A DNA stretch of 64,000 nt from Turbatrix aceti (Eukaryota > Nematoda > Chromadorea > Rhabditida > Panagrolaimidae), in the NCBI GenBank assembly GCA_963969345.1, contig OZ017770.1, positions 7,015,246 through 7,079,245 of the forward strand, written 5' to 3'. Made by a program: the position numbers and the translations under genes. Of the stretch, positions 9,335-21,109 are shown in pieces (positions within the stretch are counted from its first letter, which is position 1; the number at the start of each line of letters is the position of its first letter). The notes beneath the pieces are model-generated. The model searched no databases. It had not been told where the DNA came from and worked only from the letters and a program-made list of their open reading frames with translations.

Positions 9335-11588
9335 GTAAGTGTTTTTATACATTTTTTTGCACAATTTGGAGATTGGAGAGGCTATCAACAAAATAGTTTA
9401 CACGAGTTTAAAAACCATTTTTCAATCTTGGAAAGTTTGTTCTCTTCCTATAATGACGTTAGCTTTTGCAATTTCCGGAAAGAGAGCTTTGAGGACTGGA
9501 AGGCTGCCAATAGTACAGCTCATATGGTCAATCCAAGCTTTATGTTCTGACTTCCGTAAAAAAACAACACTTTGGACGTGATTACAACATGTGTTAGCAA
9601 TTAACTAGCTAGTCTTCAGTACAATGCTTATGAGTTTTACGAAACATTATCCTGAGTGACACTCATAATTATAAAGGCCGCTATTCTGTGGATCGTATTC
9701 TATGTCGTTAGTGCTACTGGCGGAGAAATGACATCCATACGTGCTTGCTGAGATTCTTCATTTTCATAGTTTTCATAGTCTCTTTTTATACTCGCTGACA
9801 CACATGGTAGATTTTTTTGCTTGATTTCTGTGTTACATTTTTTAAAAATCAAAAAAACCGCATTTGTTGCTCAGAAGGTGCAGCGACTGCGGCTGGGAGA
9901 GGGTGCCTTTCCTGTTCTACACCCCAGTTTTACTTTTATCGAAAAAGCAGCTGTGACACTGTTTTGGTCATCTCGGTTTCGTTGTCCCGTTACCACCAAG
10001 CGACAGCCGACCGGTCCGGCAGGCCCGATTGAAAGCCAAAGTGCTATATCCACACTTTGCCTGATTGCCCTCTCTCCGTCGTACTCCTGCTGCCCTCGGT
10101 CGTGGTCGTTGCGGTGGGGCAATAGATGTAAAGCACAGGTTTTTGTCAATGCATCGCCTTTCAAAACTGTGTCAACCGTGTATTATTGTGACCACTTTGT
10201 AACTTTTAATTGTATATATATATATCTATATACATATATATTCCCACTTATCGCCAGACGCCAAAAAAAAGGTGGAACGAACGCGTACCTGTTTGCAACC
10301 GCAGACGAAACAAGACGCAAAGATTGGTTTGTTGTATTTCACCGGAGCCCGTTGAGAAAACACCTTTTTGGTGAGATCGTGCGAGCCCGAGAGTAGCCGT
10401 ATGCGGCTACTCTTGTTAGTCTCGTATTCATCCTTGCCTGTCTGTCTGCCATTTCAATAAGTAAGTGCACTTTTGGAGACTGTTTACCTCTAATGCGTAG
10501 GGTCATGTTTTATTGCGCGGGGTACTCAGGCAAGATTAGGGTATTAGCCATGCATTTCTGATATCGGCGGGATAGGAACGAACGCTCTCAACTTTTTACG
10601 TTTTAAAATACCATTTAAGATTACTTTTTCCTGTTGAACGGTCAAAACCCGGTTTGGCTTGTAAATTGCATTGTTGTTTGCTAATTCTCACTTCTGATAC
10701 CCCTTTTCAAGCTTGATTTGTTCTTTGTTTGTCACAACATATAGTGTGCATTCAACCGGTTGTTTGGCGTGTTCTGCCTCAGGTTCAATAGACTGTTTCA
10801 CCAAATTTCGCGGCGCTAACCAAACCAATTGTTTTGAATTGTCTGACATGGCGAGGCAGTTACGACCTTGTCGCCCATTTACTTGATTCGTGTAATGCTT
10901 TTTTTTCTGACTTGTTCAATTGCGGCACATCTTCTTTCATTCTTTCATTGAATTACGAACAGATTTGCACCCCATTTGTGATTATCACTTTCCATTCATT
11001 CCATAAGCCCTCCCACTAGCTTTGGCAATAATATTACAAAATTCTGTGTTAATACTTTGTTTTGTGAATCTGTTTTAAAAATTTAGTATCCCGCAGAGCG
11101 CGCGTGGCCTGCCACGGGAGGTGTCAACCGATTGTTCATCGAAGGTGTGTTGTCATTAGTGCGTCGTCCAAAACTGGTATAAACAAAAGTAAAATGTAGG
11201 GAACGATTGAGGTATAAAGACGTTTTGACAGCCATTTTATTCATCCAGTTAGAAGGGGGGAAAATTTTTGCGCGGCCTGGCTGGCGGTGGCCTAATAATG
11301 AACCATAAGACAACCGAGGAGTCATCTACCACTGTTTGGGGCGTGCTCCACCTCTTGAATAAACACAATGGAGTTTGTGGTTTGCCGGATGTAGGGGTGA
11401 CCGCTGAGGTCAAGACATGTGAGGCGAAGAAAATAGTTTTGTTTTCAATTTTTTTTGTTTTCTGTCGGAGCTTTGACCTTTGTTGTCATTTGGTCAATCG
11501 TGTCGTGATTCGCTAATTACCTGATTTTAAATTGTTGATTTATTCACCGTGTCTTTCTTTTTTCAGATTTTTCTTCCTGTTCGGTTTG
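9335..11588. other. Long intergenic region
   Basis: No convincing protein gene. A frame open from 9821 to 10396 has no domain features and an overlapping open antisense frame, so I do not call it. An AT dinucleotide tract lies near 10215-10242, and a candidate structured RNA end near 10361-10415 is listed separately. The last 100 bases before 11589 contain a strong pyrimidine tract and CAG (about 11560-11568), which could be a 5' UTR intron end or a trans-splice acceptor for the next gene. Confidence 0.4.
10361..10415 (+). ncRNA. Candidate small-RNA 3' end: U-rich Sm-like site plus perfect hairpin
   Basis: A short CACC-TTTTT-GGTG element (10361-10373) contains a run of five T followed by GG, like an Sm-binding site. 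It is followed by a perfect 10-bp stem with a TATG loop (10390-10413), extendable to 12 bp with one wobble pair. Sm site followed by a terminal stem-loop is the 3' architecture of spliceosomal U-RNAs and spliced-leader RNAs. I could not match the upstream sequence to any known U-RNA, so this is only a structural candidate. Confidence 0.2.
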
Positions 11589-12100
11589 ATGGGTGCTCGC
11601 AAGATTCTAGTCGTCTTCGCATTTCTAGTCGCCACAACGACTGTTGAGGCCATCAAGTGCAAGTGTACGCAGAGCAGTTGGAAAACCGTCTGCGAAGAGG
11701 GTGTTTGTGAAGTGGCTGCTTCCGATGCTTGTAAGTCTAATCACTCTTTTTATCAATGTATAAACCAGCTTTTTTTGCAGCCTGTCTCGTTCTCGATCAT
11801 CCAACATCCGGCAGGCACTACGCGTGCAGCCACTCACCAGTCGCTGCCGAAGAGTGCATAAACAAGAAGACAAAATCGAACGCAGTCGTCAAAGTTTGCT
11901 CTTGCGACTCAGGGGATTTCTGCAATCGCCAAAAATGGCCTTCACCAGACGACGACGACGATTTTACGGATGCTCAACCGTCGGCGCCAAGCTCAAACAA
12001 AAATAGCCGAGAACTCGCATCGCCGGCTGGATCGAGTCCGCTTTCCGGATTCCTCGCAACAAGCGTCGTTGTTCTTTTTGCCTTGCTCAGCGCTTTCTGA
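11589..12100 (+). CDS. GPI-anchored cysteine-rich (Ly6/activin-receptor-like fold) protein
   Basis: Two exons (11589-11730, 11781-12100) give 153 residues. A signal peptide (MGARKILVVFAFLVATTTVEA) is followed by a compact domain starting CKCTQSSW and ending in the CSCDSGDFCN motif, the terminal Cys-Asn pair being diagnostic of three-finger Ly6/uPAR/activin-receptor ectodomains. An acidic, Ser/Pro-rich stalk and a C-terminal hydrophobic segment (FLATSVVVLFALLSAF) with small residues before it indicate a GPI attachment signal. Such proteins are abundant in nematodes and act at the cell surface, often as modulators or ligands. The ATG at 11589 follows a pyrimidine tract and CAG by about 20 bases, so an earlier in-frame start at 11532 is less likely. 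Confidence 0.75.
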
Positions 12101-12441
12101 TTCATACTGCATTTTTAAGACCGATACAACTTTCAAGTATTGATCTTTCCGTTGTCACGTTTGGGTATCTTTGCAACAGTATTTACCGCTTTTTTTGTTA
12201 TTTATGTATAAACAGTCATTGCAGTCTGTCCTAGCAACGCCTAGCAGGTCCGCACGATGGGCCTGCTGAACAGCTTATTTGGGGATGTATTCACATTGAT
12301 ATTACTCAAAAGAGTCGCGATTGCCTGCCTGCGACGTCCAGGTCAGCGATAAGAAGCGCCTTTGCCTGCCTAGCTGCTATAATCAGTGTTAGACCTTTTT
12401 ATTCAAGATTTGGCGACTGCATTTTTTCTCTGCGTACAGAA
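12101..12441. other. Intergenic between the Ly6-like and ZIP genes
   Basis: About 340 bases. An imperfect inverted repeat (AGCAGGTCC ... GGGCCTGCT, about 12243-12267) could form a short hairpin. No gene is seen; it probably contains the ZIP promoter. Confidence 0.35.
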
Positions 12442-13736
12442 ATGAATGATGTAGTACTAAAGTCGATTTTGCTTGTTTTGTTATTTCTGCTGACTGTATT
12501 CTTTGGATTGCTGCCTATTAAGGTAAGAAAAAATATGCACGTGCTTTTGAAAAAAAAATGCGGGTTTAGATCATGGAGTATCTCAATGACCAGCAAAGCC
12601 AGCCGCTGCTAGGACACACAAAGCGGCCATGGCCTTTCCAGCTTATATCATATACTACGAGTTTTGCAGGCGGCGTTTTTCTTGGTGTAATATTTGTAGA
12701 CCTTCTGCCAGATACATTGTACGTTACCAATCAGCATTGCAGGAACGCAATAATAATCTAATTTAGCGAATATTGGGAAGCGCTCCAGAAACTAGGATAC
12801 TGGAAAGTGAATTACCCTCTTGTCGAATTACTTGTACTCGTTGGGTTTGTAGCTGTTTACTTTGTCGAAGAAATGAGGTTTGCAAAAGTCCTTTGATCTT
12901 GGCGGCAAAATAATTATTACCTTTTAAAGCGTAGTTATACTGGACGTTCACTCTCATGGCCACGATCAGACTCTCATTACACATAACCCAGACATTTTCC
13001 TATCCCAGGTGGCGAGTGACCGCACTTCGTCATCGTCTTCTCTAGCTGACGATCGAAAAATCAGCAAATGGCAAGCATTCGTACAACAAAGATTTTTTTA
13101 AACGAAAAATAAAGCTTGCAGTGAAATTCACGGTGAAGAAATCCATCCTGCAATGAGTGCTGTGGAACGCCGTCGAGTTATCATCCAATCGATCACATTC
13201 ATCGTGGCACTCATCTTTCATTCCATAATTGAGGGATTTGCTTTTGGTGTTCAGGTTCTTTCAATTTATAGAATTTACAGAGTTTAATGGCCTTAATGTC
13301 TTTTAGACTTCCATCGACACCGTGATTTCACTCTTTTTCGGCATTGTCGTGCATAAATGCGTTGTAACATTTAGTGTGGGAATGCGACTCATCAGATGCC
13401 ACCCGGAAAACGTTTATTTCGTCGTCTGTCTTATACTGGTCTATTCACTGTCGTCCCCTGTCTTTGGCAGTCTAGGAACAGCGCTTGCGGTAGGTCAACA
13501 ATTCAAATCATATGTAGCTTAAGAAATTTTGCATTTTTAAGGGTGCAAATTTTGATTCAGTATTGAAAAATAAATTGTCACTGGTATTGACATCCCTTTC
13601 AATGGGAACATTTCTCTACATAGCTTTCTTCGAAATGCTGGCACCTGAGAAGACAAACAACAAACATTCATTCTTCAACATGGCGGCTACTTTCGTAGGG
13701 TTGGCCGTTATTAGCGGTACCATACTTCTTGCATAA
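12442..13736 (+). CDS. ZIP family (SLC39) zinc/iron transporter, ZIP1-3 type
   Basis: Seven exons: 12442-12522, 12570-12718, 12767-12877, 12930 to about 13030, 13122-13254, 13307-13489, 13542-13736. The protein has eight hydrophobic segments. TM4 carries the signature HSIIEGFAFG, with the His and Glu that form the metal path. TM5 reads FGIVVHKCVVTFSVGMRL, as in ZIP1-3 members. The loop before TM4 holds a short His cluster (HSHGHDQ) likely to bind metal. ZIPs move Zn2+ or Fe2+ into the cytosol across the plasma or organelle membrane. The 3' end of exon 4 is unresolved: the next exon needs a phase-2 donor, and only weak GTCATC or GTCTTC sites near 13027-13035 fit. The rest is consistent. Confidence 0.8.
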
Positions 13737-15760
13737 CTTGATTAAATAAAAAAATAAAGCTGATGAAAAACGAGTTCTTTTTTTCTGCGCATGAGAAAAC
13801 ATCAAATTAATGAAAAACGAAACATTTTAAATTAAAATCTAATCTACTTATCTGATATCAAGGGTCGCAGCTTTTGACTACCACCTATCATTTGACGGCA
13901 TAGAATTTCTTGCATCCATTGCTTTGTATCCATTTTCGCTTATTCTCAAAGTTTGTGTTACACGCAAGCCACTGCTACTACTACTTTTGATCATTATGCT
14001 AACGGCCAATATTCATGCCGCTGCCCTATATGCTTTTTCTCAACGCAATCCACCTTCGTTTTCTCGTAGCACTCTGGTCTACTACTTGATGTTACTTGAT
14101 CTTGAGTGCTTCAAGAGACAAGTTTTTGTTTCACAGTAGCAGCCAATTTGGTTATAATATTTTTCTTGCTGAGTGACAAAGAAACTAACTGATATATGAA
14201 GCCTTAGAGACGGTCAATAAAACAATATTCAATTGTTTTGGCATTTATTTGGGGCGCTTGCACCACCTCTCGACTTAAGTACCGTTTTTTTTGTTAGCAA
14301 ATGGAGCTTTTTGGTCTAAATATTGATAGTCAAAATTCTTGCTTCTTTGTCCGGACTTAATTTTCGCCTCCCAAATAGTAGATTGCAAACATAATCACAT
14401 CGAAGCGTGACAGATCATATATAACAATGTTTTATGACCGGTTGTCTTGGTGTTCGTTTCCCGTTTTATGACCTCCTCTCGGCATATCTTTTTACCAAGC
14501 TTGTGGGATGCACTCTATTTCAAATGCTCCCCGAGGACGTCGGTGGATGCGACAAAGACATGATACCGGAGTTTGTAGGATTCCTCCCGCGTTTTGTAGG
14601 AAAAAAAAAACACAAAACTTGGTCGGCTAAAACCAAAGTGAGCGTGAACGGATGCTGTTTTCTCATGCTCACTCATGCCAGTTTTTGCATTTGGCTTTAG
14701 ACGTTGCTGTTCTGTTAAGTCATTTCTTTATGGATGCTCGTAGTTATAAATGCGTGTATAATGTAATAGAACAACTCTATATATCATTCTCTAATTTTGT
14801 TTCAATGCTTTTTCTAAAGTAGCGAGCCGTTGTTATGCTGCAGGCGCAAAATACTTCTACATATGCATCTATCGGCTGCACCCTTCTTCGCACTGGGAAG
14901 GGTCATTTTGTGTGTCACAAGCTTATCTCCGGTACTTAGGAGAACATTCATTTTTTGCGTGTCAGAAATATTTGAGCATGGGCATAGCCGATTGCGCCAT
15001 GTTACTTTGTCCCATGTTTTTTCCAACATCCGTGGAATGATTCGCCTGAAGTAAGAAATTTACTACTCAGCTGTCTATTCAAAAAGAGAACTCCCAAATG
15101 CAACCTTATAAAGTCAATGGGCTTGCTTTGTTGACGGCCGAAAAAAAGATTTTTTTTAGCCAAAAATTTCGAGTCTTTTTTGCATTTTATCCGATAAAGA
15201 GGACGAACGTTTTAACGTTTGAAACTTGGCCCAGCATCTTTTTTTTTTTTGACGTGCCGAACCTGTGGTCATACTAGTAGTAAGCGCGCCCGACACGAGA
15301 CGTCAAAGAAGGCGCAAACATTTTCACTTTATTTTAATTACAATTTCCAGAATTTTAAATTATTTTGGACAAGCCGCGAATTATTTTCGACTTTGCAAAA
15401 ATGAAAGTGTGCCTCAGAACATAAATTAAACCATTCAATTTGCATTTTACTGCATTTAATCGTTCTGAACGTCCCACACGCAGAAAAAAAAATTTCAGAA
15501 ACACAACGGGACCCCTGAACTGCCGTGCTTCCGTACTAATGTGCCGCGCAGTGAGATGATAGTGGCTTGTTAGCTTCGAAAAAAAAATATGCCTTCGTAC
15601 TTGGAGTCAATCTGAGAGTCGATGCTGGGACTGTCAGGAATTGCAAACTGGAAGTCAGAGTGAGTTTTTAACTTATCTACTTTGCTAGCATGTTTGTTCA
15701 TGTTAGTTTCACTGTTGCGAGTACTAGACCTCTCATGCTTTTTTTAGAGATTTTGAGAGA
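13737..15760. other. Long intergenic region
   Basis: Two kilobases without a supportable gene. Short open frames (for example 14434-14700 and 14830-15054) lack domain features or splice partners and overlap open frames on the other strand. The sequence is T-rich with several long poly-T and poly-A tracts. Confidence 0.4.
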
Positions 15761-17139
15761 ATGAATAACGTAATTGTTGTTCACGTCGATAGCGACTGTC
15801 AGGCGAAAACACCAGTTGTCAAAGACGGCAACAACGGAACCATGCAAAACCACCAACAGCCTGGGCCATCAAACTCAACGCGAGAAAAGTCAGCCAAAAC
15901 TTTCAGTGAGTCGGATTCAATTGAAAGCGAAGGGATGAGTGCCAATGATATCCGGCTGCCGCCACCCCCTCCCCCCATCGACGTGCAGGCGCTGCAGGCG
16001 GCTATCCTCAACGAAGTCGACGACACCGAAGTCAGACCGCCGTCGTCAAGCTCAATGACAAGCGGAATATCTTATCGGCAGTGCACATCATATCGTCTCG
16101 ATCCTCCGCTACAGAACCCCGTCGATTTGACGGTTGGTCACAAACTTGTCGCAATTGCGGACTACGATAACGGGGTACACTTTGTCGACTTTCAAGGCCG
16201 CATTAAGCGACACTTTGTAAGCGAACCCTATCGAATATGCGGAGTGCGTTTCAGCACAGACGGCAAACACGTAAGAAAGCAATTTCGTTCACCTTAAGTG
16301 CATTTCACAGTTTTTTTAAGATAATATTGCTTGCCTATTTGGAACAAAAATGGTCGGTGATGATCAAAACCTGGCCGTATATGGAAGACGTTCGCTACGT
16401 CGACTGCCCCCTCGAGCCATCCCTCATGACATGGGCTCGTCGAAAAATCACTATTGTCGGTGACATGCTGTATCTCTTTGGGACATGTGACAGTTGTACC
16501 GTCATCTGGGTACTGAACCTTCTTACTTATACATGGTAATTTCTTGTACATGCTCTTTTTTGACGACAATTAACGGACAACTTTTTAGGAAAACCGCTGT
16601 GGTGGAACGTGCATCATCAAAAAAGTCGGGCATTACATCTTCGCTAAGCAATTCCCTACGTGGAACGATGCACACAGGCGATGACAATGGCAGCGCTTAT
16701 TCAGACTTTGATGCCCAACAATGGACTGACACGGAGAGAAGGGTTCTTCTGTGCCATGGAGAAAAATCGTTTTTAAAAATACTTTGCTTTGACAATGGCG
16801 ATAAATTGCTTCATTGCAATACAATCAAAGTAAAGCGACGCAAAAATCAACAATGGATTGTCAAGGGGCCCCAGCTAGCGTCCTACGACAATGAGCAGGT
16901 TCGTATGACTTTTTGCTGTTATCCGCATTAACACGGAACTCTTTTTTTTCATGCAGGATATAATTGTCTACGATGGATCAGGCAAACTGTTTTGGTTCAA
17001 TGGATCAAGTTATCGCATTCAAAAAATTATCGGTGATGTTGGAAAAAGCGAGGTTTGCGCCTTAGAAGTCAGCAACGGCTGGTGCTATGCTCTATGCCGT
17101 CACAGATTATGTGTCCATGCATTCAGGTATAGATTTTAA
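15761..17139 (+). CDS. Unrecognised proline-rich protein, possible beta-propeller
   Basis: Four exons (15761-16270, 16321-16535, 16589-16898, 16957-17139) give 405 residues with all phases agreeing. The first 110 residues are Ser/Asn-rich and disordered-looking, with a run of seven prolines. The remainder is strand-rich, with repeated patterns such as VAIADYDNGVHFVDFQG and IIVYDGSGKLFWFNG that recall NHL/WD-type blades. I do not recognise the family. No signal peptide or membrane segment is visible, so it is probably intracellular. A stop at 17137-17139 is followed by AATAAAAAA (about 17148), a plausible polyadenylation signal. A donor-like CAG|GTATAG before the stop leaves room for a longer isoform. 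Confidence 0.65.
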
Positions 17140-17320
17140 CTTGTGAAATAATAAAAAAGTGATTTATTATAATATATACGTGCAAATTCTATGGACAACC
17201 GTATTGTAAGACATGGTATAAAACGAGCAAATTAAAATACCGAATACAAAAATCTGAATGCTCTTAAAACCGGAATCATCTGTTTGAACTACAATTAACT
17301 TTTGTTTTTCACATTTCTAT

Positions 17321-19592
17321 TTAGAATTCGAGTTTGTATGTAAAATATCTCTCGGACTCTTCTTCGGTCTGTTGTGGAGGTGGTCGTGGCGGTGTTTCAA
17401 CCTTCATCCACGAACAGTCGTTGATAGGAACATACTTGCTGCCATCCCAATCAAAAATTATGTCTTGGCTAATAATTGTCAAATTACTCTGAAAAAAATA
17501 GTTAATCTTGTTAGACTCAATACGCTACGCCTTATCTCACCAAAATTAGTGACAACGAAAATGCTAACACTGCCGCGATGTAAGGAGGAAAGTCGGAGAA
17601 TCCGCTAAATTGCGTTTTCCATACTTCAAGAACAGTTTGGATGATAAGCCAAGTGCCAGGCAAGATTGATAAAAGATGGAGAATCATCACCAGTCTCGGG
17701 CAACCGTAAGCTAAAATTTACATATTTGTAGGAACAAATTTGGGCTTAAGTAAAACTCACTATTTCCAAAGCCAATGATAAACTGTCGGATCAACGGAGT
17801 CGAAAAAACAATAGGCAATACAATTACGAATAAGTAATAACCCCATCTAGTTGAGTAAAAAAATTCCATGCCAATGGCGAACATTACGAGAGGTGAAAAC
17901 AAGAAATAACTCATGTACAAGTGCTCGTAATCAGTGCGAAACTTTGCTTCAATGTTTTCTGTCAGTTTGAAGCACATTGACATTGTTAGGAAAAAGTGTA
18001 GAAAAAAATTTCGGACAAAAACTTTCCAGGCATTCCATTCAATGAACGGTATGTAGTTGAGAACGTTGATAACAAAATACAATACCGTATTGAACAATAT
18101 CATGCAGCCGATACCGCCACCAAAAAGTTTGGCCATATGAATCACACTTTGATGGCACATCCAAGTGCTGATTACCAAAAAGGCAAACCATGTGAATGCT
18201 GCAATTAACGCAAAAATAGCGAGAACTGCCAACGCGGCGTTCCGGTTAAACAGATCCCAGAAAGCTGAAACGGTTTAATGAAGCAATTCATGTGCAAAAA
18301 ACACCTGGCTTACAGTAAGTGGAAAACGTGAGGTACGGGAATCCATAGCAATCGCCCTGATTAACCAGCTTGTTTCCAAAAATAGAAAGCGACTTGTCGT
18401 CTAGACTTCGTAAAACAGCGAGCCGATAGACAAAAGACAGAAGATTGTCACCGCTTCTCTGAATAACACCTGAGCCCCTCGAAAAGCGTTTACGTGAGGC
18501 AACGTGATAATCGGGAAGATAGACAATGTCCAATCCCGTGATGCGATTTGGCTCGTCAGTTTCATTCAACGTCAGGTCTATGATCTTTTCCAGGCTAGCC
18601 TTTGATTGGAGTAATTCCTGAATGACAACGCTTGATGGATGGTGGGTAGCTGTTGACAAAAAAAGGTAGTGCAAAGCGTTGTTGTTGTACGGGAGTAAAA
18701 CTTCACGTCCGCCCTTTCCACTCAACTTCACAACGGCATCGACATTGTACTTATTCAGCACATACTTCAGAGCAGAGGAAGAATAGTTCCGGCCTAAAAT
18801 GAAAAAAAAATGTGGTCATGCTTTTGAACCGTTAATAAAATACCGCTCAGATTGAACATAAACAAAACGTTGTTTTCAAAAGTAGAGTTGTTGAAGACGA
18901 TGGATTGCAAAACGTCGAGGAGGATAGCGCACGGTACAGCATCGGTATCATCCTTTTCAAATTCACTTTTATCCAGGGAAAACTCACAGGAAATTAAGAT
19001 GGTCTTCGGCTTGAGGGCCATTTTTGGACCGATCTTTGCGATGACGGTGCCTGAATGCATAAAACATTGTACGTCAATGTCAATGCAGGCCTCATGACCG
19101 TATATATAAAATTCATAGTCATTTGCGTACGTCTTTTCTGTGATGGAATTAATAAGGTAGAGTTTGTCAAGGTAAAGTGACAGGTCAACGAGTTGGTCAC
19201 GGGTTATGTGATCCAGAAAGTTGTTTACACGATCCTCGGAAAAGTGTTTCAAATGCTTGGACGACCGAACTTCCGGCGTATGGTTGTTGTAAAAAAAAGT
19301 ACAACAGGCAACAATCCCGAGAAAGGCACAGATAAATAGCCAATCAATACGGTGCAAAAAATGCTGAAAAAGTCAATAATTGACAACAATTACCAGGGTG
19401 CTTCTTCTTTGGAATTAAAAAGAGAAGCTAACTCACAACGGGATTTTCAATAAAACTATTTGTACGCCATATTCTTGGAGGACCTGCCGCTCCCAGTCTC
19501 CGGCGAAATCGTTGGCAAAATGTTTGCTGTAAACTTGGTTGTTCCATTGCCGGGTCGGTAACTTCGTAATTGCCAGAATAAACAAAAGCCAT
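17321..19592 (-). CDS. ERMP1-like M28 membrane protein with lost zinc ligands
   Basis: Six exons (19437-19592, 18844-19363, 18314-18793, 17761-18264, 17541-17710, 17321-17488) give 665 residues with all phases agreeing. There is a cytosolic N-terminus, one membrane anchor (WLFICAFLGIVACCTFF), a lumenal domain and about five C-terminal membrane segments: the layout of endoplasmic reticulum metallopeptidase 1. Family landmarks survive (GKGGREVLLP, NRITGLDIVYLPDYH, QRSGDNLLSFVYRLA). The zinc-site segments do not: the usual HxDS reads EFSLDKS, the GAEE pair reads NLSG, and the late YHT histidine region reads YHVASRKRF. The metallopeptidase fold is therefore probably retained without catalysis. 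ERMP1-class proteins sit in the ER and affect glycoprotein handling. The C-terminus ends in a Pro-rich acidic tail. Confidence 0.75.
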
Positions 19593-21109
19593 TTTATAGA
19601 GGGGGCTGCAGTGTGGTATATACGAGAGCGGCGACACTGGCAGCTACGACTGCTGGTCTGATAGTCGTCACATCGATTGGCAAAGTTGAGTGCTTTACGC
19701 TCTGAAAAGAATAGCATGTTTTACTGAAATTCGCGATGTCTGTGTCCCACGGCACATTGGTTATTCCAAATATTTTATATACTATATATACATATAGAGC
19801 ATATGAGTATCATTTATCTTGTGGATAAAAGTTATTTCGCGATAAGTCATCTTAGAGCAAAGTAATGAATGGCAAAAATTAAGCGCGTGCTGTGTAAATT
19901 GTGAATGCTAAAGAACAACTCCAACTGTTTTTTTTTTTATTTAGACGAAAGAACAATTCAAAGGGTTCGAGATTTTTGTGAATACGTACAAATTGCATCG
20001 AGCATTCATTTTTTTAAATAAAAAAACCATTGACTGAGTAAAAAAATTTAGTACCAAAAAAAGAAGCCAATTGATACAATATAAATAAATACACGCGGCA
20101 TTGAACATTTGATACTATGTGAACAAGCAGAAATAACAAAGAAATTTAATTGAGTGTCGTTTCCTTCGTGCGAGAGAATTCACCTCTCTTTGGCTAAATT
20201 AGTGTGCAAAAAATTTGGTTACGTTATATGTCCCTGCAAAACGCTTATCAGATTAAATCTTTTCGGGCTACTAGTTGCCAGTGAAATGCTAACATGGACA
20301 AGGGCATTCAAAGTAGCTTTCGCTCCATCGTGACTTTGTTCAACAAAAAGCAGCGTTCGAAAAAGCTGACAACACACTTCGCATTTGTGTGCGTAAAACT
20401 GAATAATAAAACACTTACCAACTTATAACAATGCTTACAGAGAGTTGTCGAAAGCAAAATAAATAGTTCATTAATAAAAAATAAACGGAATTATGAAAAT
20501 TGCTATTTTTTGGAGCTCAAAATACATGCATGTCGGGTTGACTTACTCCTTACATATTTAGCCTTCTGGCCTGAGTGAGTGAGGCAAATTGGTGGTTAGA
20601 TCAAATGAAAAATGTACGAATGGGGAAGTCGTCGCTATGGCATTGACGACTCTGTTGGAATTATTTGAGATAGAAAAATACAGTAATCATTGAGAATTTA
20701 TGACAGAAAAATAAGAAATGAAAAAAATATATGAAAAATTGTTTTAATCGTTTTTTAAATTCAAGAACTTTGCTGTAATCCGAAAAATAAATGAAAAAAA
20801 AAAACAGAATGCCCATAAACAAAATTGCACCTGCATATTTTTCAAAGTTGTATGAGCGTTTCCCCTAACGGCTTATTGATTCTCACAACGAACGCACGAT
20901 CAGCGCAAGAAAGCAGACCAGAGTCACTTTGTAGACAATCTGGCATCTATCTCATCGTTTTGTCCCGTTCTGGCAAATTGATTGATTGATTTTCATTCCA
21001 TGTAATTGACGAACACGAGACTGAACTGGGCTAACACTTTTTGACTGATTAACGGCTGGTAAGAGCGGTGTTTTTATAACCCAGTGATGTATTTTTCTTT
21101 TAGGCCGAT
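19593..21109. other. Long AT-rich intergenic region
   Basis: About 1.5 kb lying between divergent genes, so it must hold the promoters of the ERMP1-like gene and NAA25 copy A. It is very AT-rich with many homopolymer A/T tracts. No open frame is credible. A pyrimidine-AG (CTTTTAG, about 21098-21104) lies just before the NAA25 start and could be a trans-splice acceptor. Confidence 0.4.

Noticed and set aside
9821..10396. A 191-residue open frame in the 9.3-11.6 kb gap
   Set aside because: It has no domain, signal or splice partner, overlaps an open antisense frame, and includes AT-repeat sequence.
12238..12270. Short hairpin as a microRNA precursor
   Set aside because: The stem is only about 9 bp with a mismatch, too short for a pre-miRNA.
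14434..15054. Two frames of 70-90 residues between ZIP and the proline-rich gene
   Set aside because: They look random, with poly-A/T tracts inside, and one is matched by an open frame on the other strand.
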